In this document: one piece after another, positions 33,665 to 41,237 of the stretch
How positions within the stretch are numbered: the first letter of the stretch is position 1
Layout: the number at the start of each line of letters is the position of its first letter
From: Leifsonia sp. 71-9
Lineage (GTDB): Bacteria > Actinomycetota > Actinomycetes > Actinomycetales > Microbacteriaceae
DNA: 64,000 nucleotides
Assembly: GCF_001898805.1 (NCBI RefSeq)
Contig: NZ_MKVJ01000003.1
Coordinates: 1 to 64,000 of the forward strand
Direction of reading: 5' to 3'
Position numbers and translations under genes: made by a program
Notes under the pieces: generated by a model
What the model saw: only the letters and a program-made list of their open reading frames with translations
Database searches by the model: none
What the model was told of the DNA's origin: nothing

Positions 33665-33774
33665 CGAAGGTCTCGCTCGCCCAGAGACTGGGAGGCACGC
33701 CGGGCCGCGTCTTCGCGAGCCAGTATGTCGACGTGCCGCGCGCCCGGAATCGGACGCTGAGCTACTCCCCTTCG
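33665..33774 (-). promoter_or_regulatory. yybP-ykoY manganese riboswitch aptamer
   Basis: Read on the minus strand, the leader has P1 (CGAAGG at 33769-33774 pairing with CCTTCG at 33665-33670), the conserved loop GGGGAGTAGC right after P1, and GGGCGAGCGAGACC closing the second arm. These are the two invariant loops that meet to bind Mn in yybP-ykoY riboswitches. The downstream gene is a cation exchanger, a classic target. About 70 bases separate the aptamer from the ATG. Confidence 0.85.
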
Positions 33775-33780
33775 CCCGTC

Positions 33781-33912
33781 AAGCCTGGCAGGACGGGCCG
33801 TGCCGGGCCGAGCCGGGGAGGCGGATTACCAGCATTTCGCGCGCCCTAACTTCCGCGGTAGGCGAGGGGTCGGAGAATGTCGCGCGAGCCGACGCGGGAT
33901 GTCAGGCAGGGG
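33781..33912. other. Unassigned spacer upstream of the riboswitch
   Basis: It must contain the promoter of the exchanger gene (reading left). I see no clear hexamer pair. No gene or repeat was found here. Confidence 0.3.
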
Positions 33913-34341
33913 TCAGTCGTGCAGGCGCGCACCCTTCGCGACGCGGTCGACCGCGTTGCGCGGGCCGCGGACGGCGATCCCGACGAGGTCGAGCTCGTCG
34001 GTGGCGACGCCCGCCACCGCAGCGCGGTTCGCCTCGTCGTGGCCGGTCGAGAACAGCTCGCGGGTGTAGACGGCGGTGGGGACTCCGCGGGACTCCGCCC
34101 GGCCGCGCGCGGTGCGCAGCAGCTCGCCGTCGCCGGTCATCACCACGACCGGCTGCCGCAGCATCGGGAGGTACTCGACACCCCCGCCGTCGACGTACGG
34201 CTCCCCGACGAGGTCGGGCGCGCTGGTGGCGATCCCGCTCACCAGGAAGGCCGTCACGTTGAGCTCCTGCCAGGGCGCGAGCCCGTCGCGCAGCAGGACG
34301 ACGATCTTGGTGTCGAATCGGGGGGAGGCGGCGTCTGTCAT
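33913..34341 (-). CDS. DUF2000-family protein
   Basis: A 142-residue protein matching DUF2000 throughout: KIVVLLRDGLAPWQELNVTAFLVSGI, PDLVGEPYVDGGGVEYLPMLRQPVVVM, YTRELFSTGHDEANRAAVAGV and NAVDRVAKGARLHD. Cytoplasmic, function unknown; the family adopts a peptidyl-tRNA-hydrolase-like fold. ATG 34341 is preferred over a longer frame because the family begins here; GAGGCT lies six bases before it, a possible leaderless box. Divergent from the AraC gene with only 49 bases between. Confidence 0.88.
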   Translation of the reverse strand: MTDAASPRFDTKIVVLLRDGLAPWQELNVTAFLVSGIATSAPDLVGEPYVDGGGVEYLPMLRQPVVVMTGDGELLRTARGRAESRGVPTAVYTRELFSTGHDEANRAAVAGVATDELDLVGIAVRGPRNAVDRVAKGARLHD

Positions 34342-34378
34342 GGCTCCAGCCTCCCCGCCGGCGCACGGCCGCGTCTTG

Positions 34379-34384
34379 TACATT
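34379..34384 (+). promoter_or_regulatory. Leaderless -10 box (TACATT) for the AraC gene
   Basis: TACATT ends six bases before ATG 34391, and no ribosome-binding site is seen. It sets the start of this gene within a longer open frame. Confidence 0.6.
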
Positions 34385-34390
34385 CCTTGC

Positions 34391-35185
34391 ATGGTCGACT
34401 CGGTCCGCGCCTGGCATCCTCCGGTGCCGTCCGTGCGCGAAGTGCTGCACGCGACCTTCCACCACGCGTATCCCGCGCACACGCACGACGCGTGGACGGT
34501 GCTGCTGATCGACTCGGGCGTCGTCGCCTTCGAGCTCGGCCGGGAGGGGCACCGGGCCGCCCCCGGCTCCATCGCCCTCCTGCCGCCGGGCGTCGCGCAC
34601 GACGGGCAGTCCGCGGTCCGCGACTCCGGCTACCGCAAACGCGTGCTGTACCTGGAGCCGGACTGGCTTCCGCGCGGGATGCCGTCCGTCGCGGTCGACC
34701 GGCCCACGATCGGCGCGCGCACCTCCGTCTCCGCCGTGCGCCGCATCCACGGGGCGCTGGGTTCGCCGGGCGACCTCCTCGCGGCCGAGCACTGGGTGCA
34801 CGCGCTCCGGCACGACCTCCTCGGCCACCTGGGCTCGCCCCTGCGCGACATCCGGGATGCGCCGCTCGCCCGGCGCCTGCGCGAGCTGCTGGACGACCGG
34901 CTGACCGAGACGTTCACCCTCGCGGAGGCCGGGGGAGTGCTCGGCGCGAACCCGAGCCATCTGATCCGCGCCTTCTCGCAGGCCTACGGGATCGCCCCGC
35001 ACCGGTACGTCACCGGGCGCCGCGTCGACCGCGCACGCCGGCTCCTGCTCGACGGCCATTCGGCGGCCGAGTCCGCCGTGCTCGCCGGCTTCCACGACCA
35101 GGCGCATCTGACGCGCCACTTCCGGCGCACGCTCGGCACGACCCCTGGCGCGTTCGCGCGGACCGCGGGGCCGGGCGCGGCATAG
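34391..35185 (+). CDS. AraC-family transcriptional regulator
   Basis: A 264-residue regulator. An AraC cupin-like sensor (residues ~12-110: FHHAYPAHTHDAWTVLLIDSG, APGSIALLPPGVAHDGQ) is followed by two HTH motifs (about 180-255: LAEAGGVLGANPSHLIRAFSQAYGIAPHRYV and AVLAGFHDQAHLTRHFRRTLGTTPGAF). Its shared promoter region suggests control of the DUF2000 gene and itself. The permease gene follows at once. Confidence 0.9.
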   Translation: MVDSVRAWHPPVPSVREVLHATFHHAYPAHTHDAWTVLLIDSGVVAFELGREGHRAAPGSIALLPPGVAHDGQSAVRDSGYRKRVLYLEPDWLPRGMPSVAVDRPTIGARTSVSAVRRIHGALGSPGDLLAAEHWVHALRHDLLGHLGSPLRDIRDAPLARRLRELLDDRLTETFTLAEAGGVLGANPSHLIRAFSQAYGIAPHRYVTGRRVDRARRLLLDGHSAAESAVLAGFHDQAHLTRHFRRTLGTTPGAFARTAGPGAA

Positions 35186-35188
35186 GCT
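35183..35188 (+). promoter_or_regulatory. Leaderless -10 box (TAGGCT) for the fetB-like gene
   Basis: TAGGCT overlaps the AraC stop region and ends six bases before GTG 35195. The permease may therefore have its own promoter inside the end of the upstream gene. Confidence 0.55.
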
Positions 35189-35194
35189 CGGCTC

Positions 35195-35944
35195 GTGCCG
35201 ATCGTCCGCGAGCTCGCCCCGACCCTGCTCGGCGTCGCGGTCCTCGCGCTCCTCGCGACCGGCGTGCTCGCGATCTACCGCGTGCCGCACCGCTGGGCGC
35301 CGGTGCTGGCGATTCTCCGCGGCGCGGCCCAGCTCGCGGTGATCAGCGTCGTGCTGTCCGGCGTGATCACGAGCCCGCTCTGGGTGTCGCTCGCGCTGCT
35401 GGTCATGTTCGTGGTCGCGGCGGTGACCGCGACCCGGCGGGTGGGCTGGAGCGCCGAGCACGCCGCGATGATGGGCTCGGCCATGGCGATCGGCGTCGGC
35501 GTCACCGCGGTCGTGGTCTTCACGACCGGCGCCATCGAGCTGAGCGCCCGCTACGCGCTGGCGATCGGCGGCATCGTGATCGGCAACTCCATGAGCATCG
35601 CGACCCTCGCGGGCCGGCGCTTCACCGAGGCCGTCGACGACCACTGGGACGAGGTGGAGGGGTGGCTCGCCCTCGGCGCGACGCCCCGGGAGTCGACCCT
35701 CCACCAGGCGCGCACCGCGGTCTACTCGGCCCTCATCCCCTCGGTCGACCAGACCAAGACGACCGGCCTGGTGACGCTGCCGGGCGCCTTCGTCGGCGCG
35801 ATCTTCGGTGGAGTGTCGCCGCTGGAGGCCGGACGGTTCCAGGTCGTCGTGCTCGCGGCCATCATGTGCGCCGGGGCGATCACCGCGGTCATCGTCGCGG
35901 CGTGGCTCGCGCCGGTGAAGGTGCGGCCGGGGGCGCTGCGGTAG
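35195..35944 (+). CDS. FetB-like (UPF0014) ABC permease
   Basis: A 249-residue membrane protein with about seven helices. The UPF0014 signature is clear: AIGGIVIGNSMSIATLAGRRF, EVEGWLALGATPRESTLHQARTAVYSALIPSVDQTKTTGLVTLPGAFVGAIFGGVSPLEAGRFQ. The E. coli homolog FetB works with ATPase FetA in iron export and peroxide tolerance. No fetA-type ATPase is adjacent here, so its partner must be elsewhere. Confidence 0.88.
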   Translation: MPIVRELAPTLLGVAVLALLATGVLAIYRVPHRWAPVLAILRGAAQLAVISVVLSGVITSPLWVSLALLVMFVVAAVTATRRVGWSAEHAAMMGSAMAIGVGVTAVVVFTTGAIELSARYALAIGGIVIGNSMSIATLAGRRFTEAVDDHWDEVEGWLALGATPRESTLHQARTAVYSALIPSVDQTKTTGLVTLPGAFVGAIFGGVSPLEAGRFQVVVLAAIMCAGAITAVIVAAWLAPVKVRPGALR

Positions 35945-35981
35945 GTGCGCCGTCGGGGCGGTGAGTGCGCCGCGCGGCGCG

Positions 35982-36809
35982 TCAGCCTCCCGTGGACGTC
36001 CCGGCCGGGGTGGTGCCCGTCTGGAGCGCCTGGGGGATGAGTTCGCGGATGCGATCGGGCTGGGACGACAGCACCACGACGTCCACGCGTCGGTTCAGGG
36101 CGAGGTCCTGATCGGTCGTGCCCGTGGCGTTCGCCATCGGGCGGGCCGAGCCGAAGCTGACGGCGGCGATGCGCTCGGCGGGGAAGGCGTCGGACTCGAC
36201 GAGGTGGCGCAGCACGCTCGTGGCGCGGCCCGCCGAGAGCTCCCAGTTGGTCGGGTAGGGGGCGCCGGGCTGGCGCACGTCGGCGTGCCCCTCCACCGAC
36301 ACCTGGTACGCCTCGGGACCGATGACGGGACCGATGTCGTCGAGCACGCGCACCGCGGTGCCGCTCAGCTCGGCGTGGTTGGAGTCGAAGAAGGTGGAGC
36401 TGCCGACCAGCCCTATCGTGAGGCCGCGGGCGTCGATCTTCATCTGCACCGCATCCTGCAGCCCGTCGCGGGTGAGGGCGGCCTGGATGGCGTCGCGGAT
36501 GCGCTCGAGGTTCTGCGCCTCCTGCTTGGCGAGCTGGAGGTCGGTGGTGTCGCCCTTCTGGTCCACCTGCGCGGGCGGCACCACGACACCGCTGGCCGTG
36601 TCGATCTTCTCCGTCTTCACCTGGCCGAAGCCGGTCGCCAGGGAGTTCTTGAGCGCCTCGAACTTCTTCTGGTCGACCGTCGACATCGCGAACAGCACGA
36701 TGAACATGCACATGAGCACGGTGACCATGTCCATGTAGGACGCCATCCAGCGCTCTTCGTTCTCGTGCTCCTCCGGCTCCTCCTGCTTGCGCCGGCGACG
36801 GGCGGACAC
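35982..36809 (-). CDS. motB: MotB, stator protein
   Basis: A 275-residue stator subunit anchored to peptidoglycan. The single membrane helix near residues 24-46 (WMASYMDMVTVLMCMFIVLFAM) carries the ion-channel Asp27. The OmpA/MotB domain (about 130-255) has GSSTFFDSNHAELSG, VEGHADVRQ and NWELSAGRATSVLRHLV. The plug region lies in between. It starts 1 base after the motA stop. The operon order is flbD-motA-motB. Confidence 0.96.
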   Translation of the reverse strand: MSARRRRKQEEPEEHENEERWMASYMDMVTVLMCMFIVLFAMSTVDQKKFEALKNSLATGFGQVKTEKIDTASGVVVPPAQVDQKGDTTDLQLAKQEAQNLERIRDAIQAALTRDGLQDAVQMKIDARGLTIGLVGSSTFFDSNHAELSGTAVRVLDDIGPVIGPEAYQVSVEGHADVRQPGAPYPTNWELSAGRATSVLRHLVESDAFPAERIAAVSFGSARPMANATGTTDQDLALNRRVDVVVLSSQPDRIRELIPQALQTGTTPAGTSTGG

Positions 36810-36810
36810 G

Positions 36811-37632
36811 TCAGGCCGCTTCTTCGGCGGGAGCCGTGGCCTTCGCGGCCTTCGCCGCCTTCTCGGTCTTGCCGCTCTTCGCCTCGGCGCCGCCGGGGAC
36901 CATCGCGCGCAGGCGCTCGCCGAGGAGGCGGGGCTGGCTGCCGGCCTGCACCGCGAGCACGCCCTCCATCAGCAGGTTCATGCGCTCGACGTCGAGCTCC
37001 GAGAGGCGGCGCAGCCGGGCGCCGATCGGCAGCCACAGGAAGTTGGCCGACAGGAGGCCCCACAGTGTCGCGACGAAGGCGCTCGCGATCATCGGGCCGA
37101 GGTGGCCGGGGTCGTCGAGGTTCTCGAGCACGTGGGTCAGCGACACCACCGTGCCGATGATGCCGATCGTCGGCGCGTAGCCGCCCATGGACGAGAAGAA
37201 CTTGGCGGCGACGCGGCTCTGCTTCGAGCGGGTCGCGATCTCGTCCTCGAGCAGGATGCGCAGCTCGTCGCCGTCGGTGCCGTCGGCGATGTTCTGCAGC
37301 GCCCCCTTCAGGAATGGGTCGGTGACGTTTTCGGCCTCCTGCTCCATCGCGAGCAGGCCGTTGGAGCGGGCGGTCTCGGCCAGTCGCACGACCTCGTCGA
37401 TCACCTGGTCCGGCGGCTCGATCTTGCCGCGGAACGCGCTGGGCAGCGCCTTCACCGCGATCAGGAAGTCCTTGATCGTGCCGCTGGCGATGCCGACCGC
37501 GATCGTCGCGCCGAACACCAGCACCATCGGGGCGGGCAGCAGGAGCGCGGTCAGGTGACCGCCCTCCAGTGTCACCATGGCGACGACGGAGCCGAACGCC
37601 AGGACGATGCCGATGATGGTTGCCGGATCCAT
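36811..37632 (-). CDS. motA: MotA, stator protein
   Basis: A 273-residue stator subunit with four membrane helices and a cytoplasmic loop for torque contact with FliG (about 60-150). The channel prolines are in GGYAPTIGIIGTVVSL. The TM4 region is IASAFVATLWGLLSANFLWLPIGARLRRL. The tail is Lys/Ala/Glu-rich and disordered, longer than usual. Follows flbD by about 15 bases. Confidence 0.96.
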   Translation of the reverse strand: MDPATIIGIVLAFGSVVAMVTLEGGHLTALLLPAPMVLVFGATIAVGIASGTIKDFLIAVKALPSAFRGKIEPPDQVIDEVVRLAETARSNGLLAMEQEAENVTDPFLKGALQNIADGTDGDELRILLEDEIATRSKQSRVAAKFFSSMGGYAPTIGIIGTVVSLTHVLENLDDPGHLGPMIASAFVATLWGLLSANFLWLPIGARLRRLSELDVERMNLLMEGVLAVQAGSQPRLLGERLRAMVPGGAEAKSGKTEKAAKAAKATAPAEEAA

Positions 37633-37647
37633 GGGGGTTCTTCCTCG

Positions 37648-37929
37648 CTACTTCTTCCGTGCGTGCAGGGGGACGGCCCGCAGGCCCTCCTGCTGCTCGG
37701 TGGGGGCTGGAACCGGTCGGGGGCCGGAGGCAGGCAGGTCATGGGCCAGCGCGATCACGCGGGCCCGGTAGGCGGCGATCTTCTCGATCACCTCGGCCAT
37801 CGATTCCGTGACGATGAACTTGGCACCGTCCACCATCACGAGCGTCGTGTCGGGACTGGCGTGGATGCGCTCGATCAGGTCCGGGTTGACCGCGAACTGG
37901 CTGTCGTTCAATCGGGTGACGACGATCAT
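37648..37929 (-). CDS. flbD: FlbD-family flagellar protein
   Basis: A 93-residue protein of the FlbD (SwrD-like) family, beginning MIVVTRLNDSQFAVNPDLIERIHASPDTTLVMVDGAKFIVTESMAEVIEKI, which is the family core and very typical in length. The tail (about 60-93) is Pro-rich. In Bacillus the homolog SwrD raises motor torque; it is not the Caulobacter regulator of the same name. Start ATG 37929. Driven by the sigma-28 promoter at 37976-38003. Confidence 0.92.
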   Translation of the reverse strand: MIVVTRLNDSQFAVNPDLIERIHASPDTTLVMVDGAKFIVTESMAEVIEKIAAYRARVIALAHDLPASGPRPVPAPTEQQEGLRAVPLHARKK

Positions 37930-37975
37930 GGGCGCGAATCCTGGTCTCGGCTCCGGGTGAGCCGTCACAGGGGCA

Positions 37976-38003
37976 CTATCGGCGGAGGGGCCGTCTGCGT
38001 TAG
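37976..38003 (-). promoter_or_regulatory. Sigma-28 promoter of flbD-motA-motB
   Basis: Minus strand: CTAACG (37998-38003), 14-base spacer, GCCGATAG (37976-37983); an exact match to the consensus. Its upstream end is 26 bases from the divergent fliM promoter. Confidence 0.9.
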
Positions 38004-38028
38004 AGGGCGCACAGGATGCGCACAGGCA

Positions 38029-38056
38029 CTAACGGGCGCCCCCTCCCTGCCGATAG
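38029..38056 (+). promoter_or_regulatory. Sigma-28 promoter of fliM-fliN
   Basis: CTAACG (38029-38034), 14-base spacer, GCCGATAG (38049-38056); an exact match. The fliM GTG is at 38065, 8 bases after the -10, so the transcript is leaderless or nearly so. Confidence 0.9.
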
Positions 38057-38064
38057 ACCCTCTC

Positions 38065-38952
38065 GTGACCACCCTGCCCGCTCCGTCCGCCCCGCCCGCG
38101 TCCGAGGCGCCGGTGTACGACTTCCGGCGGCCGACCACACTGGCGCGGGAGCACTCGCGTGTGCTGGAGCTCGCCTTCGAGACCTTCGCGCGGCAGTGGG
38201 CGACGCAGCTGACCGCCAAGGTGCGCGTGCTCAGCCAGGTGACGTGCATGTCGGTGCAGATGCAGACCTACGACGAGTACGCGGCGTCGCTGCCGGCGAC
38301 GACGGCGATGGTGCTGTGCGAGCTCGACGGGGTGGCGCCGAAGGGCGTGATCCAGTTCCCGACGGTCGCGGCGCTCTCGTGGGTGAACGCGATGCTCGGC
38401 GGCTCGGGCGTCCCCGTCCCGAACGAGCGCACGTTCACGCAGATCGAGCACGCGCTGGTGCGACGGCTGATGGACGACGCGCTCGAGGACCTCCGCTACT
38501 CGCTGGGGTCGCTGCTCGCGACGCCGATCGCGGTGGACGCCATCCAGTACAACTCCCAGTTCGCCCAGGCGGCGGCGACCGCCGAGCTGATGATCGTCGC
38601 GGCGTTCGAGCTGCGCGTGGGCGAGAGCCTCGCCGAGGCGACGGTCGCGCTGCCCGCGATCGTGCTCCTGCCGCAGCTCGGCGAGACCAACCCGACGCAC
38701 AGCACCGAGAACGCCCGCGAGCTCGTGGATGCGCAGCTCGCCCGGGTTCCCGTCGACGTCTCCCTGCGGCTCACGCCGGCGAACGTGAAGCCGAGCGTCG
38801 TGCTCGGCCTGGCGGTCGGCGACCTGCTGCCCCTCCCGCATCCGCACCACCGACCGTTCGATCTCGCCGTCGGGGGACACCCCGTCGCCGGCGCCGCGCT
38901 GGGTTCCAGCGGCTCCCGGCTGGCGTGCGTGATCGTGAAGACAGAGGACTGA
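38065..38952 (+). CDS. fliM: FliM, motor switch protein
   Basis: A 295-residue C-ring protein. FliM elements: PVYDFRRPTTLAREHSRVLELAFETFARQWATQLTAKVRV, a CheC-like middle domain (about 50-200; VLCELDG, FTQIEHALVRRLMDDALEDLRYSL) and a SpoA domain at the C-terminus (VPVDVSLRLTPANVKPSVVLGLAVGDLLPL). The N-terminal CheY-P-binding peptide of enteric FliM is not obvious. GTG 38065 is chosen because the -10 ends just before it and the protein begins properly; the frame stays open far upstream without coding signal. Confidence 0.92.
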   Translation: MTTLPAPSAPPASEAPVYDFRRPTTLAREHSRVLELAFETFARQWATQLTAKVRVLSQVTCMSVQMQTYDEYAASLPATTAMVLCELDGVAPKGVIQFPTVAALSWVNAMLGGSGVPVPNERTFTQIEHALVRRLMDDALEDLRYSLGSLLATPIAVDAIQYNSQFAQAAATAELMIVAAFELRVGESLAEATVALPAIVLLPQLGETNPTHSTENARELVDAQLARVPVDVSLRLTPANVKPSVVLGLAVGDLLPLPHPHHRPFDLAVGGHPVAGAALGSSGSRLACVIVKTED

Positions 38953-38956
38953 TCCG

Positions 38957-39676
38957 ATGAACATGGCCACCGCAACCGGCGCCGCTCTCTCCCTCGCGCA
39001 GGCCCAGACGGCCGCGCAGGCGCTCGCGGGCGTGCTCCCGACCGGCGCGCCGCTGAGCCCGCTGCTCGAGACGGCGGGCGGCTTCGGCGGCCTGACCGGT
39101 TCCGCCGTGGTCGCCGGTTTCGTGGGCGCCCTCTCCGCCGACCTCGCGGTCGTGCTGCTCGAGGCGCCGACCCTCGTCGACGATGGAGCCGACGGCTCGC
39201 CGGTCGTCGCGCTGCAGGACGTGCTCCGGCCGGCCCTGGAGGCCGCGAGCGACACGCTCGGCGCCGGCGTGCTCGACGACGCCCGCGTGGAGGATGCGCA
39301 GGAGCTGTTCGGCGACGCCTCCACCACCGTCTTCGCCCTGCACGGCCCGAACGGCGTGGCCGGCTGGTTCGCGATCCGCGGCCGTGCCCCGCTCGCCGAC
39401 CGCACGCTCGGCTCCGCGGCGATCTCTGGGAAGCTCGCGCGCATCAGCAACGTCGAGATGGCGCTCACGGTCGAGATCGGCCGCACGCGCATGGCCGTCC
39501 GCGACGTGCTCGCGATGGAGCCGGGCGCCGTCATCGAGCTCGACCGCTCCGCCGGGTCGCCCGCCGACGTGCTCCTGAACGGCCGCCTCATCGCCCACGG
39601 CGAGATCGTCGTCGTCGACCAGGACTACGCGGTGCGGATCACCAAGATCCTCGACGCCGCCGAAGAGCTCGACTAG
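38957..39676 (+). CDS. fliN: FliN/FliY-like motor switch protein
   Basis: A 239-residue C-ring protein, longer than the ~137-residue FliN of enterics. Its last ~80 residues are the SpoA domain (ISNVEMALTVEIGRTRMAVRDVLAMEPGAVIELDRSAGSPADVLLNGRLIAHGEIVVVDQDYAVRITKI). The N-terminal ~155 residues look like a CheC/CheX-type phosphatase-like domain, as in FliY of Gram-positive bacteria, but I see no clear CheY-P phosphatase motif. Four bases after fliM. Confidence 0.9.
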   Translation: MNMATATGAALSLAQAQTAAQALAGVLPTGAPLSPLLETAGGFGGLTGSAVVAGFVGALSADLAVVLLEAPTLVDDGADGSPVVALQDVLRPALEAASDTLGAGVLDDARVEDAQELFGDASTTVFALHGPNGVAGWFAIRGRAPLADRTLGSAAISGKLARISNVEMALTVEIGRTRMAVRDVLAMEPGAVIELDRSAGSPADVLLNGRLIAHGEIVVVDQDYAVRITKILDAAEELD

Positions 39677-39764
39677 GCGCTTCTTCTGGGCGCCTCGTCG
39701 AGGCGGGGCGAAGGACGGCGGAAACCGCCGAGAAGGCGCATGGTTCGCCTCCTCGATGGAGGGG
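39677..39764. terminator. Hairpin-rich gap between convergent fliN and SUMF1-like gene
   Basis: It contains GCCTC-GTC-GAGGC (39693-39705) and GGCGG-AAA-CCGCC (39717-39729) stems, plus outer arms GCGCTTCT / AGAAGGCGC. It can terminate transcription in both directions. Confidence 0.6.
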
Positions 39765-40514
39765 TCAGCGGCGCGGGGTCCAGCCGGGAGGCAGCGGGCC
39801 GGTGACGTCGGCGCGCTCGCGGTCGGCCGCGAGCGACCAGCCCTGCGCAGCGCCCTCGGCGTCGAAGCTGCCGCGCGCGAGGCGCAGGCCGACGTCCTCG
39901 TGCGTCGAGCGCGGCGGACCGCCCCGGCGGGTGGAGGCGCGCACGCTCCACGCGTCGTCGGCGAAGCCGCCGCCCCGGAACACCCGGTAGTCGTCGTAGC
40001 GGGCGGGATCGAGCAGGTCCCAGCACCACTCCCACGCGTTGCCGAGCGTGTCGAAGAGACCGTTGAGGTTCGGGAGGCGGCCTCCCACGTCCGCGGGCGC
40101 CGAGAGGCCGTCGGCGCTCGTCCACGCGACCTCGGCCAGCGGCCCGTAGTGCGCGCCGGTCGAGCCGGCGCGGCAGGCGAACTCCCACTCGGCCTCGGTG
40201 GGGAGGCGGAAGCCGTCGGCATCCACGTGCCACGTCACGTCCTCCCCGTCGAACGAGTACGCGGGGTCGAGCCCCTCCCACTCCGACGCGGCGTTGCAGA
40301 ACCGCACGGCGCGCAGCCAGCTGACCCCGGTCACCGGGCGGCGCGGATGGGTCGACGGCAGCCCGAGGAGCTCGGCCGCCTGCTCCTCGGTCACCGCGAA
40401 GACGCCGATCTCGAACGGCTCCAGCTCGACGCTCCAGCGCTGCTTGCGCCGGGCGTCGTGCAGCGTGACCGTGCCGCCCGCGATCCGCGCCATCTCGATG
40501 TCCGTCCCGTTCAT
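39765..40514 (-). CDS. Formylglycine-generating-enzyme (SUMF1/EgtB-like) domain protein
   Basis: A 249-residue single-domain protein of the FGE-sulfatase family: EIGVFAVTEEQ, HPRRPVTGVSWLRAVRFCNAASEWEG, FRLPTEAEWEFACRAG, LGNAWEWCWDLLD, VFRGGGFADD and DVGLRLARG. Members oxidise a sulfatase Cys to formylglycine or act in ergothioneine synthesis or C-type-lectin-like binding. The Cys pair needed for formylglycine generation is not evident, so catalysis is uncertain. It is on the opposite strand, between fliN and fliO. Confidence 0.83.
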   Translation of the reverse strand: MNGTDIEMARIAGGTVTLHDARRKQRWSVELEPFEIGVFAVTEEQAAELLGLPSTHPRRPVTGVSWLRAVRFCNAASEWEGLDPAYSFDGEDVTWHVDADGFRLPTEAEWEFACRAGSTGAHYGPLAEVAWTSADGLSAPADVGGRLPNLNGLFDTLGNAWEWCWDLLDPARYDDYRVFRGGGFADDAWSVRASTRRGGPPRSTHEDVGLRLARGSFDAEGAAQGWSLAADRERADVTGPLPPGWTPRR

Positions 40515-40628
40515 CCCGCCAGCCTCCCACGCCCCGCTCCCACATGTCGGCCCTGCGATTTGTGACGAATGTCGGCTTACGGCGCCGCTTTCGCGACATT
40601 TGGGCCAAATCTCGGGGTGGGGAGGTGC

Positions 40629-40656
40629 CTAACGGGTGGGGGAGGCCGGCCGATAG
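40629..40656 (+). promoter_or_regulatory. Sigma-28 promoter of fliO-P-Q-R-flhB-flhA
   Basis: CTAACG (40629-40634), 14-base spacer, GCCGATAG (40649-40656); an exact match. It drives the export gate genes, leaving a leader of about 50 bases before fliO. Confidence 0.9.
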
Positions 40657-40712
40657 TGCGCTGCGTGACCCTCCGCCGCCCCTCCCTGTCGAACGACGTG
40701 CGGGGGTAGGCC

Positions 40713-41237
40713 GTGGAGACCGTGTTCATCGCTCTGCGCGTGCTCGTCGTGCTCGCCGTCATCGTGCTGGTGCTCTGGTACGTGCAGCGGCGCGTGACGA
40801 AGGGTCGCGGCGCCTCCCGGCGCACCAACGCGGTGAACGTCGTGGGGCGCCAGGGCATCGGCCCGAAGGCGTCGGTCGTGGTGGTGGATGTGGACGGCAA
40901 CCGGTTTGTCCTCGGCGTCACCGAGCGACAGGTCAGCGTGCTGCACACGGGGGAGCGCCCGCACGACGCGGACGTGCGCCCCCTGCGGCCCGTGCGCAAG
41001 ACGTTCGCCAAGGAGCTCCCGGGTGCGGCGGAGTCCGCGCCCGAGGCGACCGGAACGGGCAGCGCGACAGGCACCACCGGCACAAACAGCTCCACCAGCA
41101 GTACAGACTCCAGGCAGGATGCCGACTTCCTCACGGCGCAGGGACGCGCCTCGCTCTTCGACGAGGCACTCAAAGGCTCGATCCTGTCCCCGGCCACATG
41201 GCGGCAGGCGAGTTCGGCGGTGCGGCCCAAGAAGTGA
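40713..41237 (+). CDS. fliO: FliO, export gate assembly protein
   Basis: A 174-residue protein with one N-terminal membrane helix (residues 2-24, VFIALRVLVVLAVIVLVLWYVQRRV) and a cytoplasmic domain (VVDVDGNRFVLGVTERQVSVLHT), the FliO layout. The linker is Thr/Ser-rich. FliO helps FliP assemble. Start GTG 40713. Directly ahead of fliP with a GTGA overlap. Confidence 0.88.
   Translation: METVFIALRVLVVLAVIVLVLWYVQRRVTKGRGASRRTNAVNVVGRQGIGPKASVVVVDVDGNRFVLGVTERQVSVLHTGERPHDADVRPLRPVRKTFAKELPGAAESAPEATGTGSATGTTGTNSSTSSTDSRQDADFLTAQGRASLFDEALKGSILSPATWRQASSAVRPKK

Noticed and set aside
40544-41233. A long N-terminal extension of fliP
   Set aside because: It runs through fliO and the promoter in another frame. 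The GTGA overlap at 41234 and family length support the shorter form.
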